Assembly (NCBI RefSeq): GCF_020421205.1
Contig: NZ_JAIZZH010000001.1
Coordinates: forward strand, 620,001 to 684,000
Direction: 5' to 3'
Length of the DNA: 64,000 nt
Origin: Hymenobacter pini
Lineage (GTDB): Bacteria > Bacteroidota > Bacteroidia > Cytophagales > Hymenobacteraceae
Each line of letters starts with the position of its first letter. Position 1 is the first letter of the stretch. Below, piece by piece: positions 8,629 to 17,799 of this stretch. The notes under the pieces are model-generated. The model ran no database searches. It saw nothing but the letters and a program-made list of their open reading frames with translations, and was not told the DNA's origin. Made by a program: the position numbers and the translations under genes.

Positions 8629-9263
8629 GACTGCTACCCGCCGCGCCCTTGCGCCTGCTGTGCCTGGGCGCCCACTGCGACGATGTGGAGATTGGCGCGG
8701 GGGGAACCGTACTGCAGTGGCTGCAGCAGGGCCGGGTGGAGGCCGTGCACTGGGTGGTGTGGGCCGCCACCGACGAGCGGGCCCGGGAGGCCACGGCCAG
8801 CGCCGAGCTGTTCCTGCAAGCCGCGCCGCCCGGGGCCGTTTCCATCACCGTGCATCGGTTTTCGGATGGCTCGTTGCTGGCCGAGCGTAGCGCCATCAAG
8901 GCAGAGTTTGAGAAACTGAAAGCATTTGCGCCTAACCTGATTCTGACCCACTACCAGCACGACCTGCACCAGGACCACCGCCTGGTTTCGGAGCTGACCT
9001 GGAACACGTTTCGCAGCCACCTGATTCTGGAGTACGAAATTCCGAAGTACGATGGAGACCTGGGCAATCCGGCCGTGTTTGTGCCCCTGCCGGCTTCGGT
9101 GCTTGACCGGAAGCTGCACCTGCTGCGCGAAGGGTTTCCGAGCCAGGCCGGCAAGCACTGGTACGACGACGAAACCTTTCGGGCCCTGCCCCGGCTGCGT
9201 GGTATCCAGAGCGCCACGCCCTACGCCGAAGCATTCTACGCCCGCAAGCTGGTGTGGCAGTAA
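8622..9263 (+). CDS. PIG-L family (LmbE-like) zinc deacetylase
   Basis: A 213-residue protein with the zinc-binding AHCDDVEIG motif (His18, Asp20, Asp21; family consensus AHPDDxE) and a second metal/catalytic segment HYQHDLHQDH near 109-118. PIG-L enzymes remove N-acetyl groups from GlcNAc-type sugars on lipid, thiol or nucleotide carriers. The ATG at 8622 overlaps the upstream stop (ATGCTAG), implying translational coupling with the second cytidylyltransferase. Together with the aminotransferase two genes on, it points to an amino or re-acylated amino sugar. The substrate is inferred only from context. Confidence 0.88.
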   Translation: MLGLLPAAPLRLLCLGAHCDDVEIGAGGTVLQWLQQGRVEAVHWVVWAATDERAREATASAELFLQAAPPGAVSITVHRFSDGSLLAERSAIKAEFEKLKAFAPNLILTHYQHDLHQDHRLVSELTWNTFRSHLILEYEIPKYDGDLGNPAVFVPLPASVLDRKLHLLREGFPSQAGKHWYDDETFRALPRLRGIQSATPYAEAFYARKLVWQ

Positions 9264-9309
9264 CCCGGAATGTTGAGTTGTTGCTAATCACCGGATACCA
9301 GCATCCTGT

Positions 9310-10644
9310 ATGGCTATGTTGATTTCTTCCGCTCCTTCGCCCCCCGCTGCCGCCGCAGCCCCCACGCCCGGCGTGGCCATGCACGCGCTGCTGGAGCGTC
9401 TGTACCCCATCTGCCGCAGTATCACGGGCGACGGGGTGCGGCAGACGCTGGCTATCCTGCGCGAATACCTGCCTGAGCTGCGGGTGCACGAAGTGCCCAG
9501 CGGTACGCCCGCCCTCGACTGGAAGGTGCCCGCCGAGTGGAATATTCGGGACGCGTGGGTGAAGAATGCGGCCGGTGAGCGGGTCATTGATTTCCGGCAG
9601 CACAATTTGCACATTCTGCAGTACAGCACGCCGGTGCACGGCTGGTTTTCGCGCGCGGAGTTGGACGCGCACCTGTTTTCCCTGCCCGGGCAGCCGGACC
9701 TGATACCCTACCGCACCAGCTACTATCAGCCCAACTGGGGCTTTTGCCTCAGCCAGCACCAGCGCGACCAGCTGCAGGATGAGTACTACGAAGTGTGCAT
9801 CGACAGCTCGCTGGACGAAAATGGCTTCCTGACCTACGGCGAGCTGCTGCTGCCCGGCACTAGTCCCGATGAAGTGCTGCTGTCCTGCCACTGCTGTCAC
9901 CCTTCGCTAGCCAACGATAACCTGTCGGGGCTGGTGGTGGCGGTGTTTCTGGCCCTGGAGCTGGCCCGCCAGCCCCGCCGCTACACCTACCGGTTTGTTT
10001 TCGGGCCGGGTACCATTGGCTCCATTGCGTGGCTAAGCCAGCACCGGGATACGGTGGGCCTGATTCGGCACGGGCTGGTGCTCACGCTGCTGGGCGGCCC
10101 CGGTCACTTCACCTACAAGCAAAGCCGCCGGAGCACGTCCGAAATTGACCAGGCCGCCGCCCTTGTATTGCAACACAGCGGGCACCCGTACGCCATACGT
10201 CCCTGGCTACCCTACGGCTACGACGAGCGGCAATACTGCTCCCCTGGGTTCAACTTGCCGGTGGGCTGCCTATCGCGCACCCCGTTTGGCGAGTTTCCGG
10301 AGTACCACACCTCCGCCGATAACGTGCAGTTTGTAGAGCCCGCGCAGCTTTCGGAGAGTTTGCAGGTGGTCCAGGTCCTGTGCGAAACCTTGGAAGCCAA
10401 CCGCACCTACCGCAACCTGCAGCCCTACGGCGAGCCGCAGCTGGGCCGCCGGGGCTTGTACAAGGGAGTCGGTGGCGGGCAGGAAGGGGCCGAGTGGCAG
10501 ATGGCTTTGCTGTGGCTGCTCAACCTCTCAGATGGCCAGCACAGCCTGTTGGCCATTGCCGGGCAGGCTGGCCTGCCGCCGGCGTTGCTGCACCGGGCGG
10601 CCCTGGCCTTGCAGGCCGCCGAGCTGCTGGCCCCCGTGCCCTAG
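9310..10644 (+). CDS. DUF4910 (DUF2172-containing) M28-like aminopeptidase-fold protein
   Basis: A 444-residue protein. It starts with the HALLERLYPICRSITGDGVR signature of this family, has a DUF2172-like insert, and carries presumed zinc ligands in CHCCHPSLANDN (about 192-203) and EYHTSADN (about 333-340). A small winged-helix-like C-terminus follows (about 395-444). The fold is that of zinc aminopeptidases, but no signal peptide is present, so it acts in the cytoplasm. Such proteins recur in polysaccharide clusters without a proven role. It could hydrolyse an amide on a sugar or, as a degenerate peptidase, form or break an aminoacyl-sugar bond. I regard the family call as solid and the function as unknown. 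Confidence 0.82.
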   Translation: MAMLISSAPSPPAAAAAPTPGVAMHALLERLYPICRSITGDGVRQTLAILREYLPELRVHEVPSGTPALDWKVPAEWNIRDAWVKNAAGERVIDFRQHNLHILQYSTPVHGWFSRAELDAHLFSLPGQPDLIPYRTSYYQPNWGFCLSQHQRDQLQDEYYEVCIDSSLDENGFLTYGELLLPGTSPDEVLLSCHCCHPSLANDNLSGLVVAVFLALELARQPRRYTYRFVFGPGTIGSIAWLSQHRDTVGLIRHGLVLTLLGGPGHFTYKQSRRSTSEIDQAAALVLQHSGHPYAIRPWLPYGYDERQYCSPGFNLPVGCLSRTPFGEFPEYHTSADNVQFVEPAQLSESLQVVQVLCETLEANRTYRNLQPYGEPQLGRRGLYKGVGGGQEGAEWQMALLWLLNLSDGQHSLLAIAGQAGLPPALLHRAALALQAAELLAPVP

Positions 10645-10697
10645 CGGCGCGCTGTCTCTGCTTTTTTCATCTATCCTGTGTTGTCATTCTCCGCGCC

Positions 10698-12062
10698 ATG
10701 CTGAAATCCACTTATCCCGCACCCGCCACGACTCTGGATATTGAGCCCGCGGCCCGCCTGTTCATCCGCTCCCAGCAGCTGCGGCCGCGCTTCAATGCCG
10801 CAATTCCAGGCGGGAGCCACACCTATGCCAAGGGCGACGACCAGTTTCCGGAAAATATGGCACCCTACATTGTGCGGGGCAAAGGTACGCATGTGTGGGA
10901 CGTAGATGGCAACCAGTTTGTGGAGTTTGGGGCCGGCCTGCGCTCGGTAACGCTGGGCCATGCTTACGAGCCGGTGGTGCGGGCCGCGCAGCGGCAGCTT
11001 GAGCTAGGAGCCAACTTTGGCCGGCCCGCGCTGCTGGAGCTGGAAACGGCTGAGGAATTCCTGGCCTTCACAGGGGCCGGCGACATGGTGAAATTTGCCA
11101 AAAACGGGTCCGATGTGACCAGCGCCGCCGTCAAGCTGGCCCGGGCCTACACCGGCCGCAACTTGGTGGCCGTGTGCCAGGACCATCCGTTTTTCTCCGT
11201 AGATGACTGGTTTATGGGCACTACGCCCATGCAGGCCGGCATTCCGGAAGCTGTGCGCCAGCTCAGCGTGCCATTCCGGTACAACGACCTGGCAAGCCTT
11301 GAAACCCTGCTGGCCCTGCACCCAAGGCAGGTGGCCTGCGTGATAATGGAAGTAGAAAAGGATCAGCCCCCGCTACCCGGTTACTTGGTAGCCGTGCAGG
11401 CCCTGTGCCGCCGCGAGGGGGTGGTGCTCATCTTCGACGAAATTATTACCGGGTTCCGGTGGCACAACCGGGGGGCGCAGCACTGCCACGGTATCCAGCC
11501 CGATTTGTCCACCTTCGGCAAGGCCCTGGCCAATGGCTTCAGCCTGGCCGCCTTGGCCGGCCGGCGGGAGCTGATGGAGCGGGGCGGGTTGGAACACCCC
11601 CACGAGCGAGTTTTTCTACTTTCCACCACGTACGGTGCCGAAACGCACGCGCTGGCCGCCGCTCGGGCCGTAATGCAGGTGTACGAGCAGGAGCCCGTGG
11701 TGGAGCAGCTATATGCCCTGGGCGAACGGCTGGCCCTGGGGTTCAACCAGGCAATTGTCAGCCAAGGCTTGCAGCAGCACGTGCAGCTGCTGGGCCGCCC
11801 GTGCTGCCTCACTTACGCCACCCGCGACGAAGCCGGGCAACCCTCACAGGCCTTACGGGCCTTGTTTCTGCAGGAAACCATGCGGCGAGGTATCATGTGT
11901 CCTTCCTTCATCACCAATTATTCCATGACGGAGGCCATCATCGATGAAACGGTGGAGAAGCTGCACGAGGCACTGGCAGTATATAGCCAGGCCCTGCACG
12001 AGGGGGTAGATAAATATCTGGAGGGCCGGCCGCTGAAAGTGGTATATCGGCGCTATAACTAA
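10698..12062 (+). CDS. Class III PLP-dependent aminotransferase, glutamate-1-semialdehyde aminomutase-like
   Basis: A 454-residue fold-type I PLP enzyme with an AFTGAGDMVKFAKNGSD phosphate-binding region, the FDEIITGFRW motif holding the cofactor-ring aspartate (about 245-254), and the Schiff-base lysine Lys275 in STFGKALANG. It resembles HemL in sequence but is longer. Its operon position at the end of the sugar cassette argues against tetrapyrrole synthesis. A likely role is amination or amino-group shift on a sugar or side-chain precursor. The ATG at 10698 is chosen because the frame upstream overlaps the preceding gene. A bidirectional terminator follows. Confidence 0.85.
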   Translation: MLKSTYPAPATTLDIEPAARLFIRSQQLRPRFNAAIPGGSHTYAKGDDQFPENMAPYIVRGKGTHVWDVDGNQFVEFGAGLRSVTLGHAYEPVVRAAQRQLELGANFGRPALLELETAEEFLAFTGAGDMVKFAKNGSDVTSAAVKLARAYTGRNLVAVCQDHPFFSVDDWFMGTTPMQAGIPEAVRQLSVPFRYNDLASLETLLALHPRQVACVIMEVEKDQPPLPGYLVAVQALCRREGVVLIFDEIITGFRWHNRGAQHCHGIQPDLSTFGKALANGFSLAALAGRRELMERGGLEHPHERVFLLSTTYGAETHALAAARAVMQVYEQEPVVEQLYALGERLALGFNQAIVSQGLQQHVQLLGRPCCLTYATRDEAGQPSQALRALFLQETMRRGIMCPSFITNYSMTEAIIDETVEKLHEALAVYSQALHEGVDKYLEGRPLKVVYRRYN

Positions 12063-12091
12063 CGGCTACCACCAGCGCAAAGCGCCCAAAA

Positions 12092-12141
12092 ACCCAGTAC
12101 CCGGCTCCAGGAATAACAGGTTCTGGAGCCGGGCACTGGGT
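12092..12141. terminator. Bidirectional intrinsic terminator
   Basis: Arms ACCCAGTACCCGGCTCCAG (12092-12110) and the matching 12123-12141 segment form a long GC-rich hairpin. It lies between the convergent aminotransferase (+) and double-GT2 (-) genes. The minus-strand exit runs into a T-tract (AAAAA at 12088-12092 on +) and the plus-strand exit has CTTGGTTTA. Confidence 0.8.
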
Positions 12142-12167
12142 CTTGGTTTAGATGAATACAGGCACTG

Positions 12168-14123
12168 CTACACTGATGGCCGTAGCCAGCCGATGCGGCG
12201 CAGCGACGGGGGTGTGAGCTGCAGCCGGGCCAGTACCTGCAACCCCAGCCGCACCGGCAGCCATTGCGCCGGTACCGGCAAGTGCCGTAGCTCCGGCAGG
12301 GCCAGTAGTTTCAGTACGCGCTGAGCGGCAGCAGCATCGTGCCGCCGCAGGGCGCGGTATGCACCCGCCAGCACAAACTGGTGAAAGAAGCGCCCCTCGG
12401 CCCGGAGCAGCTGCCGTTCCGGAAGGAGCTGCAGGGCGCGGGCCTTCTGAAAGATGCGCAGCAGCAGGTGAATATTCTGCTCGTGAAATACGCCGGTAGT
12501 CAGTGCGCCCTCGTGCACGGTGTACGCGGCCGTAAGGGCGGGCACCTGCAACACCCCAGCGTAGGCAAATACCCGGAGCCAGAGGTCGGTGTCGTCGGTG
12601 TCGTGCTGCGAGAGGTCGGGGCCGCCAGTGCGCAGATACGCCTCCCGGCTAACTACCAGAGCCGGTATGCGCACCAACGCCGAGTCGGTGAGCAGGGCCT
12701 GCACGGCGGCGCGGGGCTGCAGATAGGTGGTGCGTTCCGGCAGCTGTCGGAGTACTTCCCGGCGTTCAGCATCCACCACACTCACCCCAAACAGCACCGC
12801 GTGGTTGGTGTGCTGCACCAGCCGGAGCGTCTGCAGCATGGTAGCCAGGCCGCCAGGTAGCAGGTAATCATCGTCGTGCAGCATCAGAATGTAGTGCCCC
12901 CGTGCCCTCTCTACGCAGGCCACCCAGTTGGTGGCGGCATTGCAACCCGGGGCGTTGCGGTAGTAGCGCCACTGGGCGGCTGGCTGGTCGGCCAGCACGT
13001 GGGTGGTTATCTGCTCACTATAGTCATTTTGGGTGGAGTTGTCAGAAACCACTACCTCCACTTCCGCCGATAACGGCCCAATGGAGCGGAGTGCCCGGGC
13101 CAGCAGTTCGGGTCGTTGGTAGGTGGGCACGCAAATGCTCAGCAGGGGCTCCGTGGGGGCGTGGCTGACTGCCTGCCAAGGTAGGGCTGCCCGATGCTGC
13201 ACCATTTTGCGGGAAGCCCACACGCCGCGCCAGTTCTGCCACAAGTACCGCACGGCCTGCAACGAGCGGGGCTCGGCCACTAGCGCATACCCAATAATGG
13301 CCAACTGGCGGGGTATAGTGCGGGCCAGCAGGGCCAGCGCCTTGCGGCCCGGCGTGTTTTTGAGCAGCAGCAGCCACTGGTTTTTCACGGCATCCACCTT
13401 AATGGCCCCGTTCAGGCGGCGGCGCAACTTTAGGTTAGCCGGCTGAAACACGCGCGGGTGCAGCGCCCGGCAGGCAGGTTCAAACCAGGTGCGCCAGCCA
13501 AACAGTTGGCCCCGCCAAGCAATGTCCCAGTCCTCTTTGTGGGCAAAGAAGCGAGAATCGAAAAACTCACCCTGAACGCGCAAATCATCAATAAACGTGC
13601 GGCGGTACAGCGGCAAGGCACCGTCGGCCCCATCCACGTAGGTGCCCTGCAGGGGCTCGGTTTCGTTGAGTGGCTGGCCGTGGAGCCGCAGGCTAAAGCG
13701 TCCGTCGGGTAAGGCCATCATACCGGCGCTGTCGATGCGGGCTTCGGGCCCGAGGCTCTGCAGCAGCAGGCCGCACACGGTACCAACCTGCTCATTAGCT
13801 TGCATGGCTTCCAGGGCCTTTTCCAGATAATCGGGTGTCATTTCCACGTCGGGATTTACCAGCAGCACCCAGGGGTGCGTGGTGCGGTCGAGGGAGAAAT
13901 TGTGGCCCCCGCAAAACCCCGTGTTCTGCGCCTGTCTGTAGAGGCGGATGCGGCCGTCGAGGGCGGCCAGCGCGGCTACCCGCGCGCATGTATCGTCGTG
14001 GGAGTCGTTATCGACCACCCATAACTCAAAATCCGTGAACGTCTGTTGCAGGGCCGAGTGCAAACACGCCTCAATAGTAGCGGCACTATTCCAGGTAACA
14101 ACGGAAAGCAGAACGGCAGGCAT
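12168..14123 (-). CDS. Glycosyltransferase with two GT2 domains
   Basis: A 651-residue protein containing two family 2 modules. The first starts at the N-terminus (VVTWNSAATIEACL, WVVDNDSHDDT, LLVNPDVEM) and resembles rhamnosyl/WcaA-type GT2 enzymes. The second begins near residue 328 (SICVPTYQRPELLARAL, VVVSDNST, MLHDDDYL). Each has its own DxD-like motif (NPDVE and HDDD), so both may be active. Bifunctional polysaccharide polymerases and two-linkage synthases have this layout. It is the last gene of the gmd-fcl-GT61-GT2 group, separated from the GT61 gene by 29 bp. Donor sugars are unknown; GDP-fucose is available from the same operon. Confidence 0.88.
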   Translation of the reverse strand: MPAVLLSVVTWNSAATIEACLHSALQQTFTDFELWVVDNDSHDDTCARVAALAALDGRIRLYRQAQNTGFCGGHNFSLDRTTHPWVLLVNPDVEMTPDYLEKALEAMQANEQVGTVCGLLLQSLGPEARIDSAGMMALPDGRFSLRLHGQPLNETEPLQGTYVDGADGALPLYRRTFIDDLRVQGEFFDSRFFAHKEDWDIAWRGQLFGWRTWFEPACRALHPRVFQPANLKLRRRLNGAIKVDAVKNQWLLLLKNTPGRKALALLARTIPRQLAIIGYALVAEPRSLQAVRYLWQNWRGVWASRKMVQHRAALPWQAVSHAPTEPLLSICVPTYQRPELLARALRSIGPLSAEVEVVVSDNSTQNDYSEQITTHVLADQPAAQWRYYRNAPGCNAATNWVACVERARGHYILMLHDDDYLLPGGLATMLQTLRLVQHTNHAVLFGVSVVDAERREVLRQLPERTTYLQPRAAVQALLTDSALVRIPALVVSREAYLRTGGPDLSQHDTDDTDLWLRVFAYAGVLQVPALTAAYTVHEGALTTGVFHEQNIHLLLRIFQKARALQLLPERQLLRAEGRFFHQFVLAGAYRALRRHDAAAAQRVLKLLALPELRHLPVPAQWLPVRLGLQVLARLQLTPPSLRRIGWLRPSV

Positions 14124-14152
14124 AGGAAATTGAGGAAAGGGGCACCGAAAAA

Positions 14153-15382
14153 TCAGGTCAGGGCAGCCTGTTGCTGCAAAGCCGTTTCAAGCAGCGCCCG
14201 GAGTTGCGGCAGGTCAACGAGCAGGTCGTCGCGCTGCGCATTCACGCGGGCCGAACTAGCGTGCGGTGTAGTGCCAACTAAATACTGGTAGCCGATGCCG
14301 AGACGGGCCGTCAGCTCCAGAAAATCGGGCACCACAAAGCTTTGCGGGAATAGCTCAATCAACTGCGCGTCGGGCGGTGCCACCACAAGGTTAGCCAAAC
14401 CAGCCCCCACCGATGCCACTACCACCCGCGCCTGGGCAAACAAGGCAATCTTCTCGGCCTGGGAGTAAGGCGTCAGCACGTGCGTTTCAAACCCGTATTC
14501 CTGCAGCAGCGCCTCCATTTCAGGCTCATTGAGGATGTGCCGGCCTGGAGCGTCGCGGCGGCTGATGTAGATGTAGGGGCTGAACGTGCGGCCCACGGAA
14601 GGGGCGGGCAGCAGTGTGCGGCGCAGAAACTCGCAGGCCCATTCGGGGGTGTGCGTGAGGCGGCCGCGCACGGCCGACGTGGCCAAGAGTTGCCGGGCCC
14701 GCAGGTGGGGCGTAGTGCGCACATCCAGCAGCCGCTCGGGCCCAATGCCCAGGGGCGCCAGCGTATCCAGCACAAACTGCTTGCTGGCGTCATACACCAC
14801 AAAGTAGTCTACCTCGTCCAGCAGGCCGGCGGCTTGCACCAGGTGCAGCCGGGGCAAGGAGTCAACCAGCCAGTGGTAGTAGTTGCCGCTGGCCGCCCCA
14901 CCGCCCGAAAGCAGGCTGCACACCGTACCCGGAATATCCAGCGGCTCCTGAAAGTAGCGTTGCTGGAAAATGTTGTTGCGCTCCGGCGGGGTCAGGTTCC
15001 ACTCGTGGCTACTGTACTGGAAAGAGGCGTCGCCGACCAGCTGGTTATCAGCCGTAATAATGGCTACGCTGTCGAAGTTGTCGGCGTACAGTCGGCCATT
15101 GGTGAGGGCTACTACGAAGGCGGGCGGCACCTGCTCGGTCGTGTGGGGCTTGTCGTGCAAGCCGGCGTACTCCGAGGCCAGCGCGTAGAATGCCGGCGGA
15201 ATATCCAGCTGCGAGGTGTACGCGGGCACTATCTCCAGGTAAGTAGCCCCGCTGCCCGGCTGGGCGGCCAGCTCTTGACTGCTGTAGTGCACGCCAGTGG
15301 GGCGCTGATGCAGGTTGTAGGGCACCCACTCCCGGAGCAGGCGGGCCACTTTGCGCTGAGTCCGAATCACAAGGTCATGCAT
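14153..15382 (-). CDS. GT61 (DUF563) family glycosyltransferase
   Basis: A 409-residue protein with the DUF563/GT61 signature. It has PYIYISRRDAPGRHILNE (about 269-286), then ALFAQARVVVASVGAGLANLVVAPP and LIELFP in the C-terminal third. The family includes xylosyl-, arabinosyl- and GlcNAc-transferases in eukaryotes and capsule transferases in bacteria. It has no signal peptide and likely acts on lipid-linked intermediates in the cytoplasm. It sits 35 bp downstream of fcl and is presumably co-transcribed with it. Confidence 0.82.
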   Translation of the reverse strand: MHDLVIRTQRKVARLLREWVPYNLHQRPTGVHYSSQELAAQPGSGATYLEIVPAYTSQLDIPPAFYALASEYAGLHDKPHTTEQVPPAFVVALTNGRLYADNFDSVAIITADNQLVGDASFQYSSHEWNLTPPERNNIFQQRYFQEPLDIPGTVCSLLSGGGAASGNYYHWLVDSLPRLHLVQAAGLLDEVDYFVVYDASKQFVLDTLAPLGIGPERLLDVRTTPHLRARQLLATSAVRGRLTHTPEWACEFLRRTLLPAPSVGRTFSPYIYISRRDAPGRHILNEPEMEALLQEYGFETHVLTPYSQAEKIALFAQARVVVASVGAGLANLVVAPPDAQLIELFPQSFVVPDFLELTARLGIGYQYLVGTTPHASSARVNAQRDDLLVDLPQLRALLETALQQQAALT

Positions 15383-15417
15383 AGCAAAGCGCGTTACGTG
15401 AGGGGAAGGAGGGAGGC

Positions 15418-16374
15418 CTATGCCAGTTGGGGCTCTGAGTGCCGCGTGGCTCGTTTCCAGTCGGCCGATTGCAGCACGGCCTCAATGCCTTCGCGCAGGC
15501 CAATGGAGTGCTGCCAGCCCAGCGCCGTAAGCTTGCTTACATCCAGGAGCTTGCGGGGCGTGCCGTCGGGCTTGGCAAAATCAAAGAGGATTTCCCCCGC
15601 GTACCCGGTCAGCTCCGATACCAAATCAGCCAGCTCCTGGATGCTAATGTCGCGGCCGGTGCCAATGTTGATGGGTTCGGCCCCGTCGTAGTGCCGCAGC
15701 AGGTGCAGGCAGGCATCGGCCAAATCATCTACGTGCAGAAACTCCCGCCGGGGCGTGCCCGTGCCCCACACCTGCACCCGGGGCAGGCCCAGCGCGGCGG
15801 CTTCGGAGAATTTACGCAACAGCGCCGGCAGCACGTGTGAGTTCTGCAGGTCGTAGTTGTCGCCGGGGCCGTAGAGGTTGGTGGGCATCACCGAAATGAA
15901 GTTGCAACCGTACTGCTGCCGGTAGGCCTCGCACAGCTTGAGGCCGGCAATTTTGGCAATGGCGTAGGGCTCGTTGGTGGGCTCCAGCGGACCGGTGAGC
16001 AGATAGTCTTCCTTGATGGGCTGCGGGGCTAGCTTGGGGTAGATGCACGAGGAGCCCAGGAACAACAGCTTCCGCACGCCGTGGCGCTGGCTCTGGCTGA
16101 GCACGTTGTTCTGAATCTGCAGGTTGTCGTACAGGAAATCGGCCCGGTAGGTGTTGTTGGCCACAATGCCGCCCACTTTGGCGGCGGCCAGCAGCACGTA
16201 TTCCGGGCTTTCCAGGGCGAAGAAATCCTCCACGGCAGCTTGGTCGCGCAGGTCCAACTCCTGGGAGGTGCGCAATACCAGGTTATGGTAGCCGGCTTGC
16301 CGCAGCCGCCGCACCAAGGCCGCGCCCACCATGCCCCGGTGGCCGGCTATGTAAATTTTAGCGTTGATATCCAT
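15418..16374 (-). CDS. fcl: GDP-L-fucose synthase
   Basis: A 318-residue SDR that epimerises and reduces GDP-4-keto-6-deoxymannose to GDP-L-fucose with NADPH. Clear markers are the N-terminal [15 protein letters not shown] loop (10-24), [10 protein letters not shown] with the family's catalytic cysteine near 109, [11 protein letters not shown] with the catalytic Tyr and Lys, and [10 protein letters not shown]. It lies 93 bp downstream of gmd, which supplies its substrate. Confidence 0.96.
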   Translation of the reverse strand: MDINAKIYIAGHRGMVGAALVRRLRQAGYHNLVLRTSQELDLRDQAAVEDFFALESPEYVLLAAAKVGGIVANNTYRADFLYDNLQIQNNVLSQSQRHGVRKLLFLGSSCIYPKLAPQPIKEDYLLTGPLEPTNEPYAIAKIAGLKLCEAYRQQYGCNFISVMPTNLYGPGDNYDLQNSHVLPALLRKFSEAAALGLPRVQVWGTGTPRREFLHVDDLADACLHLLRHYDGAEPINIGTGRDISIQELADLVSELTGYAGEILFDFAKPDGTPRKLLDVSKLTALGWQHSIGLREGIEAVLQSADWKRATRHSEPQLA

Positions 16375-16467
16375 TGGGGGAGAGAATGCTTGGTGACAGA
16401 AGTATGGGACACGGCCCGAGGACGTGGAACCAGCTGAACAGCAGCCAGGAGCCGGCAGGCCGGGGTG

Positions 16468-17580
16468 CTATTCGTCGTGGTACATAATCTGGTGGCCGGC
16501 TTCCAGCAGCACTGCGTCGCGGCGGAACAGGCGCAGGTCAGCCTGCACCATATCCTGCACCAGGGCCGGCAAATCGTACTGGGGCTCCCAGCCTAGCTCG
16601 GTTTTGGCCCGCGTGGGGTCGCCGATCAGCAGTTCAACCTCGGTGGGACGGAAGTAAGCGGGGTCCACAGCTACCACTTCCTGGCCAATGGGGAGTTGAA
16701 AGTCCGGGTGCTGGCAGGCTACCACAATGCCCCTTTCTTCGGCCCCGGTACCGCTGAAACCCAGCTCAATACCCAACTCCGCAAAGGCCAGCCGCACAAA
16801 CTCGCGCACCGTAGTGGTTACGCCGGTAGCCACCACATAGTCGCGGGGGTGCTGTTGCTGGAGCATGCGCCACATGGCCTCCACGTAGTCCTTGGCGTGG
16901 CCCCAGTCACGCTTGGCGTCCAGGTTGCCCAGGTACAGCTTGTCCTGCAGGCCCAGGGCAATGCGGGTGGCGGCGCGGGTAATCTTGCGCGTCACGAAGG
17001 TTTCACCCCGTTGCGGGCTTTCGTGGTTGAACAGGATGCCGTTGCAGGCGTACATGCCGTAGGCCTCGCGGTAGTTTACCGTAATCCAGAAGCCGTAGAG
17101 CTTGGCTACGGCGTAAGGCGAGCGGGGGTAGAAGGGCGTGGTTTCGCGCTGGGGCACTTCCTGCACCAGCCCGTACAGCTCGGAGGTGCTGGCCTGGTAG
17201 ATGCGCGTTTTGTGCGTGAGGCCCAGAATGCGCACCGCCTCCAGCAGCCGCAAGGTGCCAATACCGTCCACGTCGGCCGTGTACTCGGGCGTGTCAAACG
17301 AGACCTTCACGTGCGACATGGCCCCCAGGTTGTAAATCTCATCGGGCTGCACCTCCTGCACAATCCGAATCAGGTTGGTGGAGTCCGTCAGGTCGCCGTA
17401 GTGCAGCTTAAAGCGCACGTTCTGCTCGTGGGGGTCCTGGTAGAGGTGGTCAATCCGCTCGGTGTTGAACATGGAAGAGCGGCGCTTAATCCCGTGTACT
17501 TCGTAACCCTTGCTCAGTAGCAGTTCTGCCAGATAAGAGCCATCCTGACCTGTAATGCCCGTAATGAGTGCGCGCTTCAT
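16468..17580 (-). CDS. gmd: GDP-mannose 4,6-dehydratase
   Basis: A 370-residue SDR that converts GDP-mannose to GDP-4-keto-6-deoxymannose. It starts with [20 protein letters not shown] at the N-terminus, has [33 protein letters not shown] with the catalytic Tyr and Lys, and [16 protein letters not shown], all diagnostic of Gmd. The start at 17580 fits the family N-terminus; the frame remains open to 17655 through AT-rich DNA that looks non-coding. It is the first gene of a group with fcl, GT61 and the double GT2. Confidence 0.97.
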   Translation of the reverse strand: MKRALITGITGQDGSYLAELLLSKGYEVHGIKRRSSMFNTERIDHLYQDPHEQNVRFKLHYGDLTDSTNLIRIVQEVQPDEIYNLGAMSHVKVSFDTPEYTADVDGIGTLRLLEAVRILGLTHKTRIYQASTSELYGLVQEVPQRETTPFYPRSPYAVAKLYGFWITVNYREAYGMYACNGILFNHESPQRGETFVTRKITRAATRIALGLQDKLYLGNLDAKRDWGHAKDYVEAMWRMLQQQHPRDYVVATGVTTTVREFVRLAFAELGIELGFSGTGAEERGIVVACQHPDFQLPIGQEVVAVDPAYFRPTEVELLIGDPTRAKTELGWEPQYDLPALVQDMVQADLRLFRRDAVLLEAGHQIMYHDE

Positions 17581-17620
17581 AGATGCGTAGTGAGGAGTGA
17601 GTGAGCAAACCAACAACACA

Positions 17621-17635
17621 AGTTCTATTAGAACT
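17621..17635. promoter_or_regulatory. Possible operator: AGTTCT-N3-AGAACT palindrome upstream of gmd
   Basis: A perfect inverted repeat with 6-bp arms and a 3-bp spacer, about 40 bp before the gmd start in AT-rich DNA. It could be a repressor site or chance. Confidence 0.3.
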
Positions 17636-17642
17636 ATTACGA

Positions 17643-17673
17643 CAAATAATTGCATTATAATTCATATATCCAA
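17643..17673 (-). promoter_or_regulatory. Weak candidate promoter for the gmd operon
   Basis: On the minus strand, TTG (17671-17673) is followed 20 bases later by ATTATTTG (17643-17650), sharing the TTTG end of the Bacteroidota -7 element but not its leading TA. The surrounding 150 bp is AT-rich. Confidence 0.3.
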
Positions 17674-17739
17674 TCAATTCTATTGAAATATTTACTAAAA
17701 ATATTGTTTAAGGTAAATAATGTCGTTTAGTCAACAAAA

Positions 17740-17767
17740 AACCCGGCTCCTGCGTAGGAGCCGGGTT
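17740..17767 (-). terminator. Intrinsic terminator of the giant beta-helix gene
   Basis: The hairpin AACCCGGCTCC-TGCGTA-GGAGCCGGGTT lies 32 bp beyond the stop codon on the minus strand. It exits into TTTTTT (AAAAAA at 17736-17741 on the plus strand). Confidence 0.85.
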
Positions 17768-17799
17768 TCAATGAATTCCCAATCAGGAAAGGCGAGGGC

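Noticed and set aside
10698..12062. Tetrapyrrole enzyme HemL
   Set aside because: The fold and motifs are HemL-like, but the gene is embedded in a sugar cassette and is longer than HemL, so a heme role is unlikely.
14480..15691. 403-codon plus-strand frame
   Set aside because: It lies antisense to the GT61 and fcl genes, whose family motifs are unmistakable, and has no recognisable domain.
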